Assembly (NCBI GenBank): GCA_017529925.1
Contig: JAFXMZ010000004.1
Span: forward strand, 58,797 to 122,796
Length of the DNA: 64,000 nt
Direction of reading: 5' to 3'
Origin: Clostridiales bacterium
GTDB taxonomy: Bacteria; Bacillota; Clostridia; Saccharofermentanales; Saccharofermentanaceae
The translations under genes were made by a program, and so were the position numbers. Of this stretch, positions 18,227 to 27,798 are shown piece by piece (the stretch's first letter is position 1; the number at the start of each line of letters is the position of its first letter). The notes under the pieces are model-generated. The model saw only the letters and a list, made by a program, of their open reading frames with translations. It had not been told where the DNA came from and made no database searches.

Positions 18227-18731
18227 ACAGTTCTTTCTCCATATATCCGCATGTAAACTTGAAGAAATCGTACTTCCGCGTACCGGTATGTATGAAGCCG
18301 TGCTGCTCATACCATTTGCGAAGGACAGTATTCTCTTCGACTATACTGAGGAGCATCTTGCTGCATCCCAGCGCCCGTGCTTTCTTCATCGAGTCGAAAA
18401 GCAGCTCCTCCCCTATCTTCATATGCCTGAAATGCGGAAGGACGCACAGGCTTCCGAGCTCACATTCACCGTCTTCAGGAAAATAGAGATTATAGTATCC
18501 GACAAGGCGTCCGTCCAGGAAGCATCCGTACATCGGACGGTGCTGCTCGTCCATCCAGTACCGGAGCTTTTCCTCATCAGTGGCAAATGCCGTAAATGCA
18601 GGGGTGTTCTCGGGAGTAAGATCAAACTGCTCGGCTACGGTCATAAAACTCTTTCTTATGACTTCAACACACTCAGGGAAATCTTCTCTTACGATCTGTC
18701 TGATCATATCAAAATCTGTCCTCCGGACCAC
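18225..18731 (-). CDS. GNAT family N-acetyltransferase
   Basis: Acetyl-CoA-dependent N-acetyltransferase of 168 residues with no assignable substrate. The acetyl-CoA loop is in LPHFRHMKIGEELL (Q/R-x-x-G-x-G/A form), preceded by the beta-4 strand CELGSLCVLP. The C-terminal YEQHGFIHTG segment is typical. An in-frame ATG eight codons in could be the true start. Confidence 0.82.
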   Translation of the reverse strand: MVRRTDFDMIRQIVREDFPECVEVIRKSFMTVAEQFDLTPENTPAFTAFATDEEKLRYWMDEQHRPMYGCFLDGRLVGYYNLYFPEDGECELGSLCVLPHFRHMKIGEELLFDSMKKARALGCSKMLLSIVEENTVLRKWYEQHGFIHTGTRKYDFFKFTCGYMEKEL

Positions 18732-18770
18732 AGAATAGAATCATCTGTAATGATTATATCATTCTGAAGG

Positions 18771-19484
18771 TCACATCGAGCACCACTTTTCATAAAGTGC
18801 GGGATCGGCGGATGTCAGGAGTATCATTACTGCCGTTGCGAAATCTATGAGGGCATGTCCGATCATTATCGGCAGCGGATTCCTGTTCTTCCTGTAGATT
18901 ATGCAGAGTATCAGCGTCAGCGGCAGGAATGACAGAAAGCGGTAGAGCATATGTACCGGATCGAAAAGCGTCGGGATAAAGCAGTGCTGGAGAGCAAAAA
19001 AGAACGCGGGAACGACCACAGAAACATATCTGTTGTCTATACATCCCGTGCCGCATCCCAGATACAGCGCATCTTCGGCCAGAGCAGTCGTGACGGGAAG
19101 CAGGATCAGGTTTATTATCGCGATCCATAAAGGTACCGGCGCTACCATCATCGGCGCGAGATAAGGCAATATGCCGTAGCACAGAAAGCCCGCCAGATAC
19201 ATACCGCCCATCCCGGCAAACAGTACCAGGAATATCATCTTTACGACCTGACCGCGCGTCGTCTTCCCTTTCTCATAGTTTATAAGCTTGAGATAGCCTC
19301 CGCTCTTGTGTGACACGGCTGCGAGAAGGACTACCGTCAGGACATTGATGACGGTCGCGGCAAGAGACCATATAGGACTCAGGTCCTCAAGTTCCTTCCC
19401 GGTAATAAGTGATGCAGAAATGAACAGCAGGAAAAAGACGACCGACCTTACCGGCAGGAGATACGGCAGATATTTCTTATTCAC
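18771..19484 (-). CDS. CPBP family intramembrane metalloprotease
   Basis: Integral membrane protein of 237 residues with about seven hydrophobic segments. The family motifs are present in altered form: AEDALYLG replaces EExxxR, followed by FALQHCF and IGHALIDF. CPBP proteins process prenylated or peptide substrates or act in bacteriocin self-immunity. The weak first motif raises doubt about catalysis. The start overlaps the end of the upstream TetR gene by 4 bases, so the two form one operon. Confidence 0.7.
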   Translation of the reverse strand: MNKKYLPYLLPVRSVVFFLLFISASLITGKELEDLSPIWSLAATVINVLTVVLLAAVSHKSGGYLKLINYEKGKTTRGQVVKMIFLVLFAGMGGMYLAGFLCYGILPYLAPMMVAPVPLWIAIINLILLPVTTALAEDALYLGCGTGCIDNRYVSVVVPAFFFALQHCFIPTLFDPVHMLYRFLSFLPLTLILCIIYRKNRNPLPIMIGHALIDFATAVMILLTSADPALYEKWCSM

Positions 19485-20071
19485 ATGAGGCCTCCCATGA
19501 GCATGTTCACCGTATCTTTTATGAACAGATCCCGTCCCTTTTTTGTCTTAAGGTCATATCCCGTGATCTCCCCGGAATGTTCACCCGACAGAAAAGCCGC
19601 CTGCATTATCGAAGCGAGACAGAATGCGATGTGCTTTTTCCTTTGATCGGGGATATCCTCCCTCAAAGCCATGAGAAAGCCTTTCTGTGTCATTGCCGAA
19701 TTACATCCGGGAGTATAATCCTTAAGGTCTGAAAGGACAGATATCTTTACGGTAGCACTGTTCTTATATATAAAATCAAAAGTCTGCGCAGCATAGGAAG
19801 TCAGACGTTCGGCATCGGTCATGCCGTCTTCTTCGGAGTAATCCTTCCTGCCGGGAGCAAAAGCAGCTATCGTCCTGTTTATGATCCTTCCACAGCAAAG
19901 GGCGATCAGTTCATCCTTGCTGCCGAAATGGTAATTGATAAGCCCCAGCGAAACTCCGCTCCTCTCGGATATGGAGCGCGCGGTAATATTCCTTATATCT
20001 CCACCTGACTGTTCTATCAGATCAACAGTTGCCCTGATTATAGCCTCTCTTGCTTCTTCGTTCGCGCTCAT
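19481..20071 (-). CDS. TetR/AcrR family regulator
   Basis: Repressor of 196 residues. The HTH region is REAIIRATVDLIEQ...ARSISERSGVSLGLINYHFGSKDELI. The ATG at 20071 is preferred because AGGGGGTG lies 7 bases upstream; an ATG seven codons earlier falls in the operator. It is cotranscribed with the CPBP protease gene (4-base overlap) and is probably autoregulated through the palindromes at 20086-20123. Confidence 0.88.
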   Translation of the reverse strand: MSANEEAREAIIRATVDLIEQSGGDIRNITARSISERSGVSLGLINYHFGSKDELIALCCGRIINRTIAAFAPGRKDYSEEDGMTDAERLTSYAAQTFDFIYKNSATVKISVLSDLKDYTPGCNSAMTQKGFLMALREDIPDQRKKHIAFCLASIMQAAFLSGEHSGEITGYDLKTKKGRDLFIKDTVNMLMGGLM

Positions 20072-20085
20072 CGAAAAGCACCCCC

Positions 20086-20123
20086 TGAACAATGTTCAGT
20101 CGTATTATACTGAACACTGTTCA
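20086..20123 (-). promoter_or_regulatory. TetR operator pair and promoter
   Basis: Two copies of the palindrome TGAACANTGTTCA lie at 20086-20098 and 20111-20123. On the minus strand a TATAAT -10 sits between them, with TTGCGC 17 bases upstream as -35. The arrangement fits direct repression of the TetR-CPBP operon by its own regulator. Confidence 0.65.
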
Positions 20124-20161
20124 ATCGCGCAACCCTTATTTATCCGGGAACTCCGTCCTCC

Positions 20162-20845
20162 TCAGAACAGTTCGCACTTATCGGGCCATGCCCTGCAAAT
20201 AAGTTTCAACCCGTATTCTTTCGCAAGTTCAACAGACTCTGCCGTGGGAACAGACTTAGACACCAGGACCGGTATACCCGCAGCTATTACCTTCTCAACC
20301 ATATCGACAGGCACTCTTCCCGATATAAACAACATGCATCCTGATCTGTCGATCCCGTTCAGGGCTGCAAAACCTACGACCTTGTCGACCGCATTATGCC
20401 TTCCGATATCTTCCGCGGTGAAGACAGCCTTTCCCTCCGAAGAAAGGATACATATATGTGTCGCTCCCGTTTTATTATGCAGATCCGCCCCTGAGGCAAA
20501 TTCATCCGCAAGAGCAAATACCTTCCCGGTATCAACATCCGTATCCGGAAGCATTTCCCTGCCTTTTTCCTTTTTGAGCCCGGCAACTACTAAGCAGTTT
20601 TTCTCCTCCTGATCAAAAGAGATCTCTTCAATGTCTTCTGCCTTTTTGATCAGGCCGTCCGTCAGAAGCCTGCCGGCGACAAGTTCCTTCAGCCGGTCTC
20701 TTGTACAGACGAGCCTGTACATCTCTTCTCCGTTTACGGATACTGTCAGGAGATGCTCACTTATAAGAGTCATCTCTCCCTCTTTCCTGTGGCCGTCAGG
20801 ATACAGGACTGTCGTTGATCTTTTTATGGTATTGCCGTACTCCAT
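20162..20845 (-). CDS. fdhD: Formate dehydrogenase accessory sulfurtransferase FdhD
   Basis: FdhD passes sulfur from IscS to the molybdenum cofactor of formate dehydrogenase. The 227 residues contain ADEFASGADLHNKTGATH, EDIGRHNAVDKVVG and SGRVPVDMVEK, all strong family segments. The CxxC pair seen in E. coli FdhD is not visible, so sulfur relay may use another Cys. The ATG at 20845 follows AAGGCGG; an earlier ATG would overlap the TtcA-like gene. No formate dehydrogenase structural gene is in the window. Confidence 0.87.
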   Translation of the reverse strand: MEYGNTIKRSTTVLYPDGHRKEGEMTLISEHLLTVSVNGEEMYRLVCTRDRLKELVAGRLLTDGLIKKAEDIEEISFDQEEKNCLVVAGLKKEKGREMLPDTDVDTGKVFALADEFASGADLHNKTGATHICILSSEGKAVFTAEDIGRHNAVDKVVGFAALNGIDRSGCMLFISGRVPVDMVEKVIAAGIPVLVSKSVPTAESVELAKEYGLKLICRAWPDKCELF

Positions 20846-20870
20846 GTTCGCACCGCCTTGTCTTGTTTCT

Positions 20871-21704
20871 TCAATAATCATCGAGGAAGTTTATCCTCTC
20901 CCCGTCTTTCTTGTATTCGATAACCGTCTTCAGGTCAACGTTCTCAACGCTCCTGAAGATATTGGCCTCAACTGAAGGATTCACTTTCCTGAGCTCGGCT
21001 ATCAGCTTTTTTATCTCGAGCCGCTTGGAAGACGATACATCACCTTCATCCGTCAGATCCTCCTTCGCGAAACGGCAGGCGCATCTCAGGAACTCGAGCC
21101 CGTTATAGTCCTTCCATGCGACGATATCTTCCTCTCTTATGAGATACATCGGTCTTATCAGTTCCATCCCCTCATAGTGCCTGCTTCGAAGCTTTGGCAT
21201 CATCGTCCCGATCTGACCTCCGTAGAGCATTCCCATCAGTATGGTTTCGATGACATCGTCATAGTGATGACCAAGTGCGATCTTATTGCAGCCGAGCTCC
21301 TTTGCCTTCGCGTAAAGATGACCGCGCCTCTGTCTGGCACATATGTAGCAGTTCCCTTTTGACGCTTTATCCGTCTCTTCAAATACGTTGCTCTCAAATA
21401 CTGTTACCGGGATATCCAGGGATCTGGCATTCTTTTCGATGAGGGTTCTGTTCTCACTGTCATACCCGGGATCCATGACAAGGAATACGAGATCAAAGTC
21501 CGCTTTCCTGTGTTTTTTTATCTCCTGAAAGAGCTTTGCCATGAGCATGGAATCCTTGCCGCCCGAGATGCAGACTGCGATCCTGTCACCGTCCGCGATA
21601 AGCCTGTATCTCTTACATGCCTTTGTAAACGGCTCGAAAAGGCGGGAGTGGAATTCTCCCCTTATACTTTCCTCGGCTCTTGTCTTTATCGATATGTCTT
21701 CCAT
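20871..21704 (-). CDS. TtcA-like tRNA thiolation protein / PP-loop ATPase
   Basis: Cytoplasmic ATP-pyrophosphatase of 277 residues. The PP-loop CISGGKDSMLM lies near residue 48. Cys pairs in CYICARQRRGHLY and the later CACRF Cys could hold the Fe-S cluster that TtcA uses to make 2-thiocytidine at tRNA position 32. The segment ALGHHYDDVIET is typical of the family. It lies directly upstream of fdhD, another sulfur-transfer gene. Whether its target is tRNA or a cofactor is not certain in this clade. Confidence 0.83.
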   Translation of the reverse strand: MEDISIKTRAEESIRGEFHSRLFEPFTKACKRYRLIADGDRIAVCISGGKDSMLMAKLFQEIKKHRKADFDLVFLVMDPGYDSENRTLIEKNARSLDIPVTVFESNVFEETDKASKGNCYICARQRRGHLYAKAKELGCNKIALGHHYDDVIETILMGMLYGGQIGTMMPKLRSRHYEGMELIRPMYLIREEDIVAWKDYNGLEFLRCACRFAKEDLTDEGDVSSSKRLEIKKLIAELRKVNPSVEANIFRSVENVDLKTVIEYKKDGERINFLDDY

Positions 21705-21727
21705 CAGTTATATCACAGCCTCAGGGA

Positions 21728-22276
21728 TCATTTTTCTTCATTACTGATGATAGCATATTCACCGTTCCTGTAGTGGATGCGGCGTTTGGATATGATCCTG
21801 AACCCGCGCTTTCCGAAGCGCTTCAGCAGTGTATGCATATAGAATTCATGCGTGACGAGGATAAGGTCACTGCCTTCGTCCATGACCTTATCGATAAACC
21901 TGTCTGCGCGGGCTTTTGTAGCTTTCCTGGTCTCCTTCTGCCTTTTGGAATTGAAGAACCACTGAACTCTTCCCGATACTTCCCAGAACCATCTGGGCAT
22001 CCTGATCCTTGTATCAAATGCAGACCTCAGGGGAACTTCATCGATAAGAGGCGTAGAGTCATATTCAGCCTCTCCGAAGATCCTTACCGCAGTATCCCTT
22101 GTCCTTGAAAGCGAACTTACACAGATATTACGGCAGTCAGTTTGAGGTCTTTCATAAGCAATATCGACGATCGGGGCATGGTCATATTCGAGACATTCCC
22201 TGTCAAACGTCTCAGAATCGGAATAACTGCTCCAGTTCAGATCAACTTTACCGTGCCTTATGATATATATCTTCAA
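21728..22276 (-). CDS. Histidine phosphatase family protein
   Basis: Phosphoglycerate mutase-fold phosphatase of 182 residues. The catalytic RHG motif is at the N-terminus (YIIRHGKVD) and the second His is in LVTHEFYMH. The middle is short and no substrate-specific signature is visible. It lies 24 bases downstream of the TtcA-like gene's end on the other side, with no shared operon evident. Confidence 0.82.
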   Translation of the reverse strand: MKIYIIRHGKVDLNWSSYSDSETFDRECLEYDHAPIVDIAYERPQTDCRNICVSSLSRTRDTAVRIFGEAEYDSTPLIDEVPLRSAFDTRIRMPRWFWEVSGRVQWFFNSKRQKETRKATKARADRFIDKVMDEGSDLILVTHEFYMHTLLKRFGKRGFRIISKRRIHYRNGEYAIISNEEK

Positions 22277-22387
22277 ATCCTTACCTCTGTCAGGGCGGTG
22301 TTCTCTTAATGCCCGATGGCCTGACAGACCCTATTATATCAAAAGACCGTATCTCCGCATCGTGCGCGGCCGGATATGACCGTCTCC

Positions 22388-23110
22388 TTATTCGAGAGGC
22401 ATATTGTTCGTCATCTGATCCGTAACTTTTTCCCTTTCCCAACGGCCGGTATTTCCGGAATACGCCTCAGTTATACGGTCATATCTGTAATCCATCCAAT
22501 ATGACTGCTCTATTTCCTGTCTTTGAATGTACTGACCTACTTCGATCTCCGGCGCACGATCGTATTGCGGCGGCAGCTCTTCGGCTATTACATAGTAAAA
22601 AGACATCGGCTCATCTTCGCTTATCGGAAAGTAGAAACGGTGCCAGTTGCCGACTGAATCGATCTGTTCATGTTCACCGTAGTTGTCGTAATACTTTGTC
22701 AAAAACTTGAAAGTCACATACTTCTTTCCTTCTGATTCCCTGTAGATAACACCTTCGAGCGTGGCGGGCATCCCGGAATCCATTTCAGCCGCCAATTCCG
22801 CATTATGAAGATCTATAGGGGAAGTGTCATCAAAGACGATCGTCACATAATCAAGGCCTCTGTAAAACCCAAGATAATGAAGCATGTTGCCGGGATCACA
22901 CTCATTAAGATCCCCTTCTGTCCTGATATCTCCCAGCGAGTCTTCGTCAACCTCGTCCTTCCTGTAAGTTGCCACAAAACGGTATGTTTCTGTTTTGGCC
23001 TTCTTCCGGGACTCGTGTTTGTCGACCTTCTTTGCGCATCCGAAACATCCTGCCAAAAAAGTCAGTGCCAGGATGATGATAAGTCCTTTTCGAAATGATA
23101 TATGTTTCAT
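22388..23110 (-). CDS. Hypothetical lipoprotein
   Basis: A protein of 240 residues with a lipoprotein signal (hydrophobic stretch ending FLAGCFGC, Cys about 22) and a charged linker after it. The mature part has beta-rich, polar sequence with no domain I recognise. It is predicted to sit on the outer face of the membrane. The next gene on this strand (upstream) is the acyltransferase at 23177. Confidence 0.75.
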   Translation of the reverse strand: MKHISFRKGLIIILALTFLAGCFGCAKKVDKHESRKKAKTETYRFVATYRKDEVDEDSLGDIRTEGDLNECDPGNMLHYLGFYRGLDYVTIVFDDTSPIDLHNAELAAEMDSGMPATLEGVIYRESEGKKYVTFKFLTKYYDNYGEHEQIDSVGNWHRFYFPISEDEPMSFYYVIAEELPPQYDRAPEIEVGQYIQRQEIEQSYWMDYRYDRITEAYSGNTGRWEREKVTDQMTNNMPLE

Positions 23111-23176
23111 GATATAAAACCTCCGACGGTCATCTTACATATATACTCGTGATCACGGCGAAAAGGTTGTACCGCG

Positions 23177-24274
23177 TTATACTTTATCAGTCTTTTTTGC
23201 AGAGGGTGATTTTGTCCCTGTCAGGAAACACAAAGCCGGGATTCGTATGCAGATCTCGGAGCAGATCATCGTAGCGATAAATGCGGGGATGACCGGTACA
23301 AGATACAGCAATGCCATATTACCTCCGAGCACGTCTGAAAGGATATACTGGAACAGAACTACCCACAGGAAGTGGAAAGTGAAATACGGGAATGACCTTT
23401 GCGACATGATGACCGGTATCTTTCCCGTAAAGTCCAGATACCTCTTACCCAGTCCGATCAGGGCCAGGATCATAAACCATTCCTCTATGGCCTTGGCGAT
23501 AACGTTGAACGTTCCGAAGTCCCTGCCCGACCAGATGAACATATATACATTCATGATTCCCGCTGCAAGTCCTGCAGCCAGGCAGATGAACCTTCTCTTT
23601 TCTATGGCACTTACTGCCCTATCGTCTGACAGGATGTAATAACCGATGAGGAATATATACAGGTATTCTGCAAAACTCTTTCCTCCGACCTGAAGAAGGT
23701 CATACAGGAAAGGCAGCGGGACAACAAAAAGGCACAATGCCCAAAAGGGGATTTTCCGGCCGTTTTCCTTTTTGCTGCCGATTCTGTTGATAAGTGCAAT
23801 GATGCCTATGGAAGCAAGTGATATAACGAACAGAAAATAGAGGAACCAGAACTGACCAACACCGAATCCGCCGTCGAATCCCGAAAGATCAGTCCATCTG
23901 GTGAAGAAGATCCTATAATGCTCAAAGAATCCGCCCTCATAACCGTTATTGGTCTTATCGCCTATATATGCAAGGACCGGGCAGAGGACAAGAGTTCCGA
24001 AGACAAAAGGTATAAGAAGCCTTTTTACCCTCTCGGCAACATACTGTCCGTATGTACGTTTCTTCAGTGCATATCTCGTGCTCATTCCCGCAAGAAGGAA
24101 CAGTACAGGCATAAAGAACGGACTGAAGAAGACTATCAGGCTGCTTATCGCCCTGCTGGGCGTAAAAAAGGTGAAGTTCATCTCTCCCCAGGTATTGAAG
24201 GACTGTGCCGCATGATAAGGTATCAGGAGCAGAACGGTCATCCATCTGAGATTGTCGATATAGTGCTTTCTCAT
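23177..24274 (-). CDS. Acyltransferase 3 family membrane protein
   Basis: Integral membrane O-acyltransferase-like protein of 365 residues with about ten hydrophobic helices. The N-terminus RKHYIDNLRWMTVLLLIPYHAAQ carries the conserved RxxxxDxLR and a catalytic-type His. Family members acetylate cell-wall or exported glycans. The start overlaps the larE stop by 4 bases (ATGA). The link with larE is probably only transcriptional. Confidence 0.82.
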   Translation of the reverse strand: MRKHYIDNLRWMTVLLLIPYHAAQSFNTWGEMNFTFFTPSRAISSLIVFFSPFFMPVLFLLAGMSTRYALKKRTYGQYVAERVKRLLIPFVFGTLVLCPVLAYIGDKTNNGYEGGFFEHYRIFFTRWTDLSGFDGGFGVGQFWFLYFLFVISLASIGIIALINRIGSKKENGRKIPFWALCLFVVPLPFLYDLLQVGGKSFAEYLYIFLIGYYILSDDRAVSAIEKRRFICLAAGLAAGIMNVYMFIWSGRDFGTFNVIAKAIEEWFMILALIGLGKRYLDFTGKIPVIMSQRSFPYFTFHFLWVVLFQYILSDVLGGNMALLYLVPVIPAFIATMICSEICIRIPALCFLTGTKSPSAKKTDKV

Positions 24275-25128
24275 GATCCTTCTGAACCCGCCGCTTCCGT
24301 AATGGTGTATCCGGACTTATCCTTTAATATCTCATTCATGCTGCCTGTCCTGTATCCTTCAAGATCAACGGTAACATAATCAAATCCCAGATCCTTAAGA
24401 TCATCACAGATCTTCTTACTTACTATTCCATCTGTCACCCTCGAAAGATCCTCGGGCGGAACTTCGATCCGCGCTATATTTCCATGGATCCTTACGCGGA
24501 CCTGGCGAAAACCAAGATCCATGAGCAGCTGCTCTGCCCTGTCGACCATCGTAAGTCTTTCTTCGCTGATAGTCTCACCATATACAAAACGCGAAGCCAG
24601 GCAGGCGAATGAGGGTTTATCCCAGGAAGGAAGCCCCATTTCCCTTGACAGCATCCTGATCTCTTCCTTATTAAGTCCCGCATAGCGCAGAGGGCTTTTG
24701 ACGCCGAGTTCTTCCACAGCGATAAGTCCGGGTCGGTAATCCCCTGTATCGTCGGTATTGGATCCTTCTACAACATGCCTTATTCCATATTTATAAGCCG
24801 TTTTAATGATCTTGCCGAAAAGCTCCTTCTTGCAAAGGTAACAGCGGTTGGCGGGGTTAACACGGATCCCTTCGATCGAAAGCACATCCGTATCGATGAA
24901 TATCTGATCTATCCCTTCTCTTGAACAGAACTCTTCTGCTTCTCTGATCTCCCTTTCAGGGAAAAAACATGACCGGGCCGTAACGGCTGTCACCTTATCG
25001 CCCAGTACCTCTTTTGCAACCGCGAGAAGGAAAGTCGAATCAACTCCGGAAGAAAAGGCAACAGCAACACTTCCGAGTTCTCTGAGATACTCTTCAAGTC
25101 TTTTTCTCTTCTCTGATAATGATTCCAT
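24271..25128 (-). CDS. larE: ATP-dependent sacrificial sulfur transferase LarE
   Basis: LarE builds the nickel-pincer cofactor of lactate racemase by donating sulfur from its own Cys to an adenylated pyridinium substrate. The 285 residues have the PP-loop AFSSGVDSTFL and ARSCFFPEREIREA. CYLCKKELF supplies cysteines, and SPLRYAGLNKEEIR follows. larB, larC and larA are not visible, so it may serve another nickel-pincer enzyme or another thiolation. The ATG at 25128 is chosen because GGAGGG lies 7 bases upstream. Confidence 0.87.
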   Translation of the reverse strand: MESLSEKRKRLEEYLRELGSVAVAFSSGVDSTFLLAVAKEVLGDKVTAVTARSCFFPEREIREAEEFCSREGIDQIFIDTDVLSIEGIRVNPANRCYLCKKELFGKIIKTAYKYGIRHVVEGSNTDDTGDYRPGLIAVEELGVKSPLRYAGLNKEEIRMLSREMGLPSWDKPSFACLASRFVYGETISEERLTMVDRAEQLLMDLGFRQVRVRIHGNIARIEVPPEDLSRVTDGIVSKKICDDLKDLGFDYVTVDLEGYRTGSMNEILKDKSGYTITEAAGSEGS

Positions 25129-25251
25129 ATCGTCTCCCTCCGGACCAACTGACATTATGATAACATACTTGACCGTTCATAATACCCTGTGTGGCTGAAG
25201 AAAGGGTTATAATAAACTTATCATCAGAATGCATAGCGTGGAGGACAGAGC

Positions 25252-26232
25252 ATGATCCGTTTTATTGAAGATCCTGGAGAAAAGAAAAAGATAACACGTA
25301 TGATACTAGAGGCTCTGCCGGAGTGGTTCGAGGTCGAAGAAAGCCGCGAAGCATACATAAGCGGATCTGCTTCCATGCCTTTATGGGTCTCATTTGAAGA
25401 TGAAAAGGCACAGGGGTTTCTGTGTCTTAAGGAGACCGGGAAGGATACAGTGGAACTTGCCGTCATGGGAGTCCGTAAGGAGTACCAGAGAGCAGGCATC
25501 GGCAGAAGGCTTTTCGAAGCGGCAAGGGACTATGCTTCTCAGAAGGGTTATTCCTTTATACAGGTCAAGACCGTCCGCTACGGAGTATATCCGGATTATG
25601 ATTTGACCAACCTGTTCTATAAGAGTCTCGGTTTCAAAGAGCTCGAAGTAATAGAGGACCTGTGGGATGAAGCCAACCCCTGCCAGATCTACGTAATGAG
25701 CCTGAAGAGCGCAATGAACGTTATCAATACGAGGCACAGCTACAGAGGCAGGTTCGCTCCTGATCCGGTTCCTGAGGAAGACTTAAGAAGGATCGCTCAG
25801 GCAGGAATAAATGCTCCTTCAGGCTGCAACAAGCAGACCACTGACATTGTCGTTGTTAATGATCCCGGGATACTTGACCGGATAAAGGGCGTGATTGATC
25901 CGCCCATCGCCGCGACAGCCCCGGCTTTCATAATCGTACTGACAAGAAGGATCAATGCTTACCGTGACAGGTGTTTCGCCGTACAGGATTATTCAGCCGC
26001 CATCGAGAATATGCTCATGGCGATAGTGGAATCAGGATATCAGAGCTGCTGGTACGAAGGACATATAACAGATGAAGACAGGATCTGTGACAGGATCGCA
26101 GATATCCTCAACATCCCCGAAGGATATGATGTTGTATGCCTTCTTCCTGTAGGCAAGGCAACAGATGATTTTCACGCTCCCTCCAAGAAGCCGTTTAATG
26201 AGCGCGTCAGGTTCAATTCCTGGGAGAACTGA
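25252..26232 (+). CDS. GNAT acetyltransferase-nitroreductase fusion
   Basis: Two enzymes in one chain of 326 residues. Residues 1-150 are a GNAT domain with VRKEYQRAGIGRRLFEAA as acetyl-CoA loop. Residues 155-326 are a small nitroreductase-type FMN domain: NTRHSYRGRFAPDPVPEEDL, INAPSGCNKQ and GYQSCWYEG. The fusion suggests reduction and acetylation of one substrate, perhaps a detoxification step. GGAGG lies six bases before the ATG. The junction is in frame and both halves look intact. Confidence 0.8.
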   Translation: MIRFIEDPGEKKKITRMILEALPEWFEVEESREAYISGSASMPLWVSFEDEKAQGFLCLKETGKDTVELAVMGVRKEYQRAGIGRRLFEAARDYASQKGYSFIQVKTVRYGVYPDYDLTNLFYKSLGFKELEVIEDLWDEANPCQIYVMSLKSAMNVINTRHSYRGRFAPDPVPEEDLRRIAQAGINAPSGCNKQTTDIVVVNDPGILDRIKGVIDPPIAATAPAFIIVLTRRINAYRDRCFAVQDYSAAIENMLMAIVESGYQSCWYEGHITDEDRICDRIADILNIPEGYDVVCLLPVGKATDDFHAPSKKPFNERVRFNSWEN

Positions 26233-26245
26233 TCAGGGAAATGTC

Positions 26246-26989
26246 TTATTCATCCCTCAATGCGCAGCTTAGCGAATTCGGGATACCTCTCGGGCCTCTT
26301 ACCGCATATATGCCGTATTCGTCCCTGAGCGTGTCAAATGTAAATACAGACGGATCATATCTCCTGAGGAGCCTGATGGTCATAAGCGCTCTTATCGTGA
26401 GATTCCCGTCCTTATAATCAAACGGGATATCAGTCTTTGTAACCCTGCATTTATACATTACAGCAGAGACGGGTGCACCGACATAGATAAATACAGTATC
26501 TCCGACGTTAATGCCGCTTCCCTGCTTCCATTCGATCTCATCCTTATCATCAAAAGCATGGATGATATCGTAGTATTTAGGATTCGCGGGAATGATCCAT
26601 TCCTTCGGGGCACGCTCCTTATGTCTCGCCTTAAGATATGATGTTGCCTGATAACTGATCTCAAGAAGATCGCATACCCTTTCCTCCGGGACCGTCCCGT
26701 CAAGGAGGACGGTGATCCAGTGGACCTTACTCATATGATATGCGGGCATTATCCCCTTCTCATTTATCAGCATATCCCTTAAGGCAGGATCGTCGATCTT
26801 AAGATTGATCACGGATACGAGCCCCTTGCCTTCAACCCCGACCTTGTCCTTCTTCACATCCATTATGAGCGCAAACCATTTTCTGTTTTCCTTATGTCTG
26901 AAAACGGCATTCGAATCATATTTCTCCCACGGATACTCCGGAAGGACATCATACTTATCCCTGATTAGATCTGTTATCTTCTGTCTCAT
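26246..26989 (-). CDS. MmcQ/YjbR-like protein with C-terminal PUA/EVE-like domain
   Basis: A protein of 247 residues. The first 120 match the MmcQ/YjbR (CyaY-like fold) family: YDVLPEYPWEKYDSNAVFRH, KWFALIMDV and KVHWITVLLDGTVPEE. The second half (KEWIIPANPKYYDIIHAF, GDTVFIYVGAPVSAVMYKCRV) resembles EVE/PUA-like modified-nucleotide readers. A role in recognising modified DNA or RNA is possible but is only inferred. Confidence 0.65.
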   Translation of the reverse strand: MRQKITDLIRDKYDVLPEYPWEKYDSNAVFRHKENRKWFALIMDVKKDKVGVEGKGLVSVINLKIDDPALRDMLINEKGIMPAYHMSKVHWITVLLDGTVPEERVCDLLEISYQATSYLKARHKERAPKEWIIPANPKYYDIIHAFDDKDEIEWKQGSGINVGDTVFIYVGAPVSAVMYKCRVTKTDIPFDYKDGNLTIRALMTIRLLRRYDPSVFTFDTLRDEYGIYAVRGPRGIPNSLSCALRDE

Positions 26990-27029
26990 TTTCTTTTTAT
27001 CCCATTGGATCCTATGATGTTAAATATCA

Positions 27030-27665
27030 TTACCATTCTCTTGTTTTCTTCAGAGTGACTTTTATGTATTTAAGATCCAGGTCTTTAATGATCTTCTTTG
27101 CCTGATAATAATGGAATTTATCTTTCAACAAACAACTGCCTTTCGAGGCCTTCTCTTTCAGTTCGAGCATCGATACTGTGCTGTGAAATGCTTTCCTGAC
27201 CTCGACCATTTCTTTCATAGCTTCTTTGCAATACCCTGAAACAGATACTTTACACATTGCTGCCAACTCGCTGTTCATATAATCATCTGAAATGAACATC
27301 AGCATTTCTTCCAGGCTTTCAAATGCCGGGGCATCGATCTCTTCTTCCATATCATGATCCCACGAAGTGAATGATAATCCTTCATCATCAGGACTTAGCT
27401 TGCAGAGCCAGAACGAAAAGTAGTCATCCTGTCCGAAGCAAAACCATCCTTCTGATCTGAAAGGCTCCTTGTTTGATAAATCTATACCCTCCTCGATCGA
27501 AAGGATCTTACCGAAAGGCATCTTCATTGATATATACTGCGAATAAAACTCCCTGAGCTTCTCCGGTACAAGGATAAGCTTGTCATCATCAGAATGGCCT
27601 TCTTTTTTCTTTATGTCATTTCCATACAATTCATCCAATACTGCGATACACTCTGATAAAGACAT
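27030..27665 (-). CDS. Hypothetical protein, SUKH (SMI1/KNR4)-like
   Basis: An acidic cytoplasmic protein of 211 residues. The core (PEKLREFYSQY, EGWFCFGQDDYFSFWLC, ESLEEMLMFISDDYM) resembles the SUKH superfamily, whose bacterial members are often immunity proteins against toxins delivered by contact. No toxin gene is beside it. The ATG at 27665 follows GGAGG by about seven bases; a TTG five codons earlier is less likely. The family call is from pattern only. Confidence 0.5.
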   Translation of the reverse strand: MSLSECIAVLDELYGNDIKKKEGHSDDDKLILVPEKLREFYSQYISMKMPFGKILSIEEGIDLSNKEPFRSEGWFCFGQDDYFSFWLCKLSPDDEGLSFTSWDHDMEEEIDAPAFESLEEMLMFISDDYMNSELAAMCKVSVSGYCKEAMKEMVEVRKAFHSTVSMLELKEKASKGSCLLKDKFHYYQAKKIIKDLDLKYIKVTLKKTREW

Positions 27666-27798
27666 ATAGGACCTCCTCAATGATCTATCGGTAATACCAA
27701 TCTACGTTCAAACTGTTTTTATTCTACAACATGGTTTCTACCATTATTGGTACAGAATTGACGATCAAGCCCATATTGCCCCCTTAATCAGATTCCGA

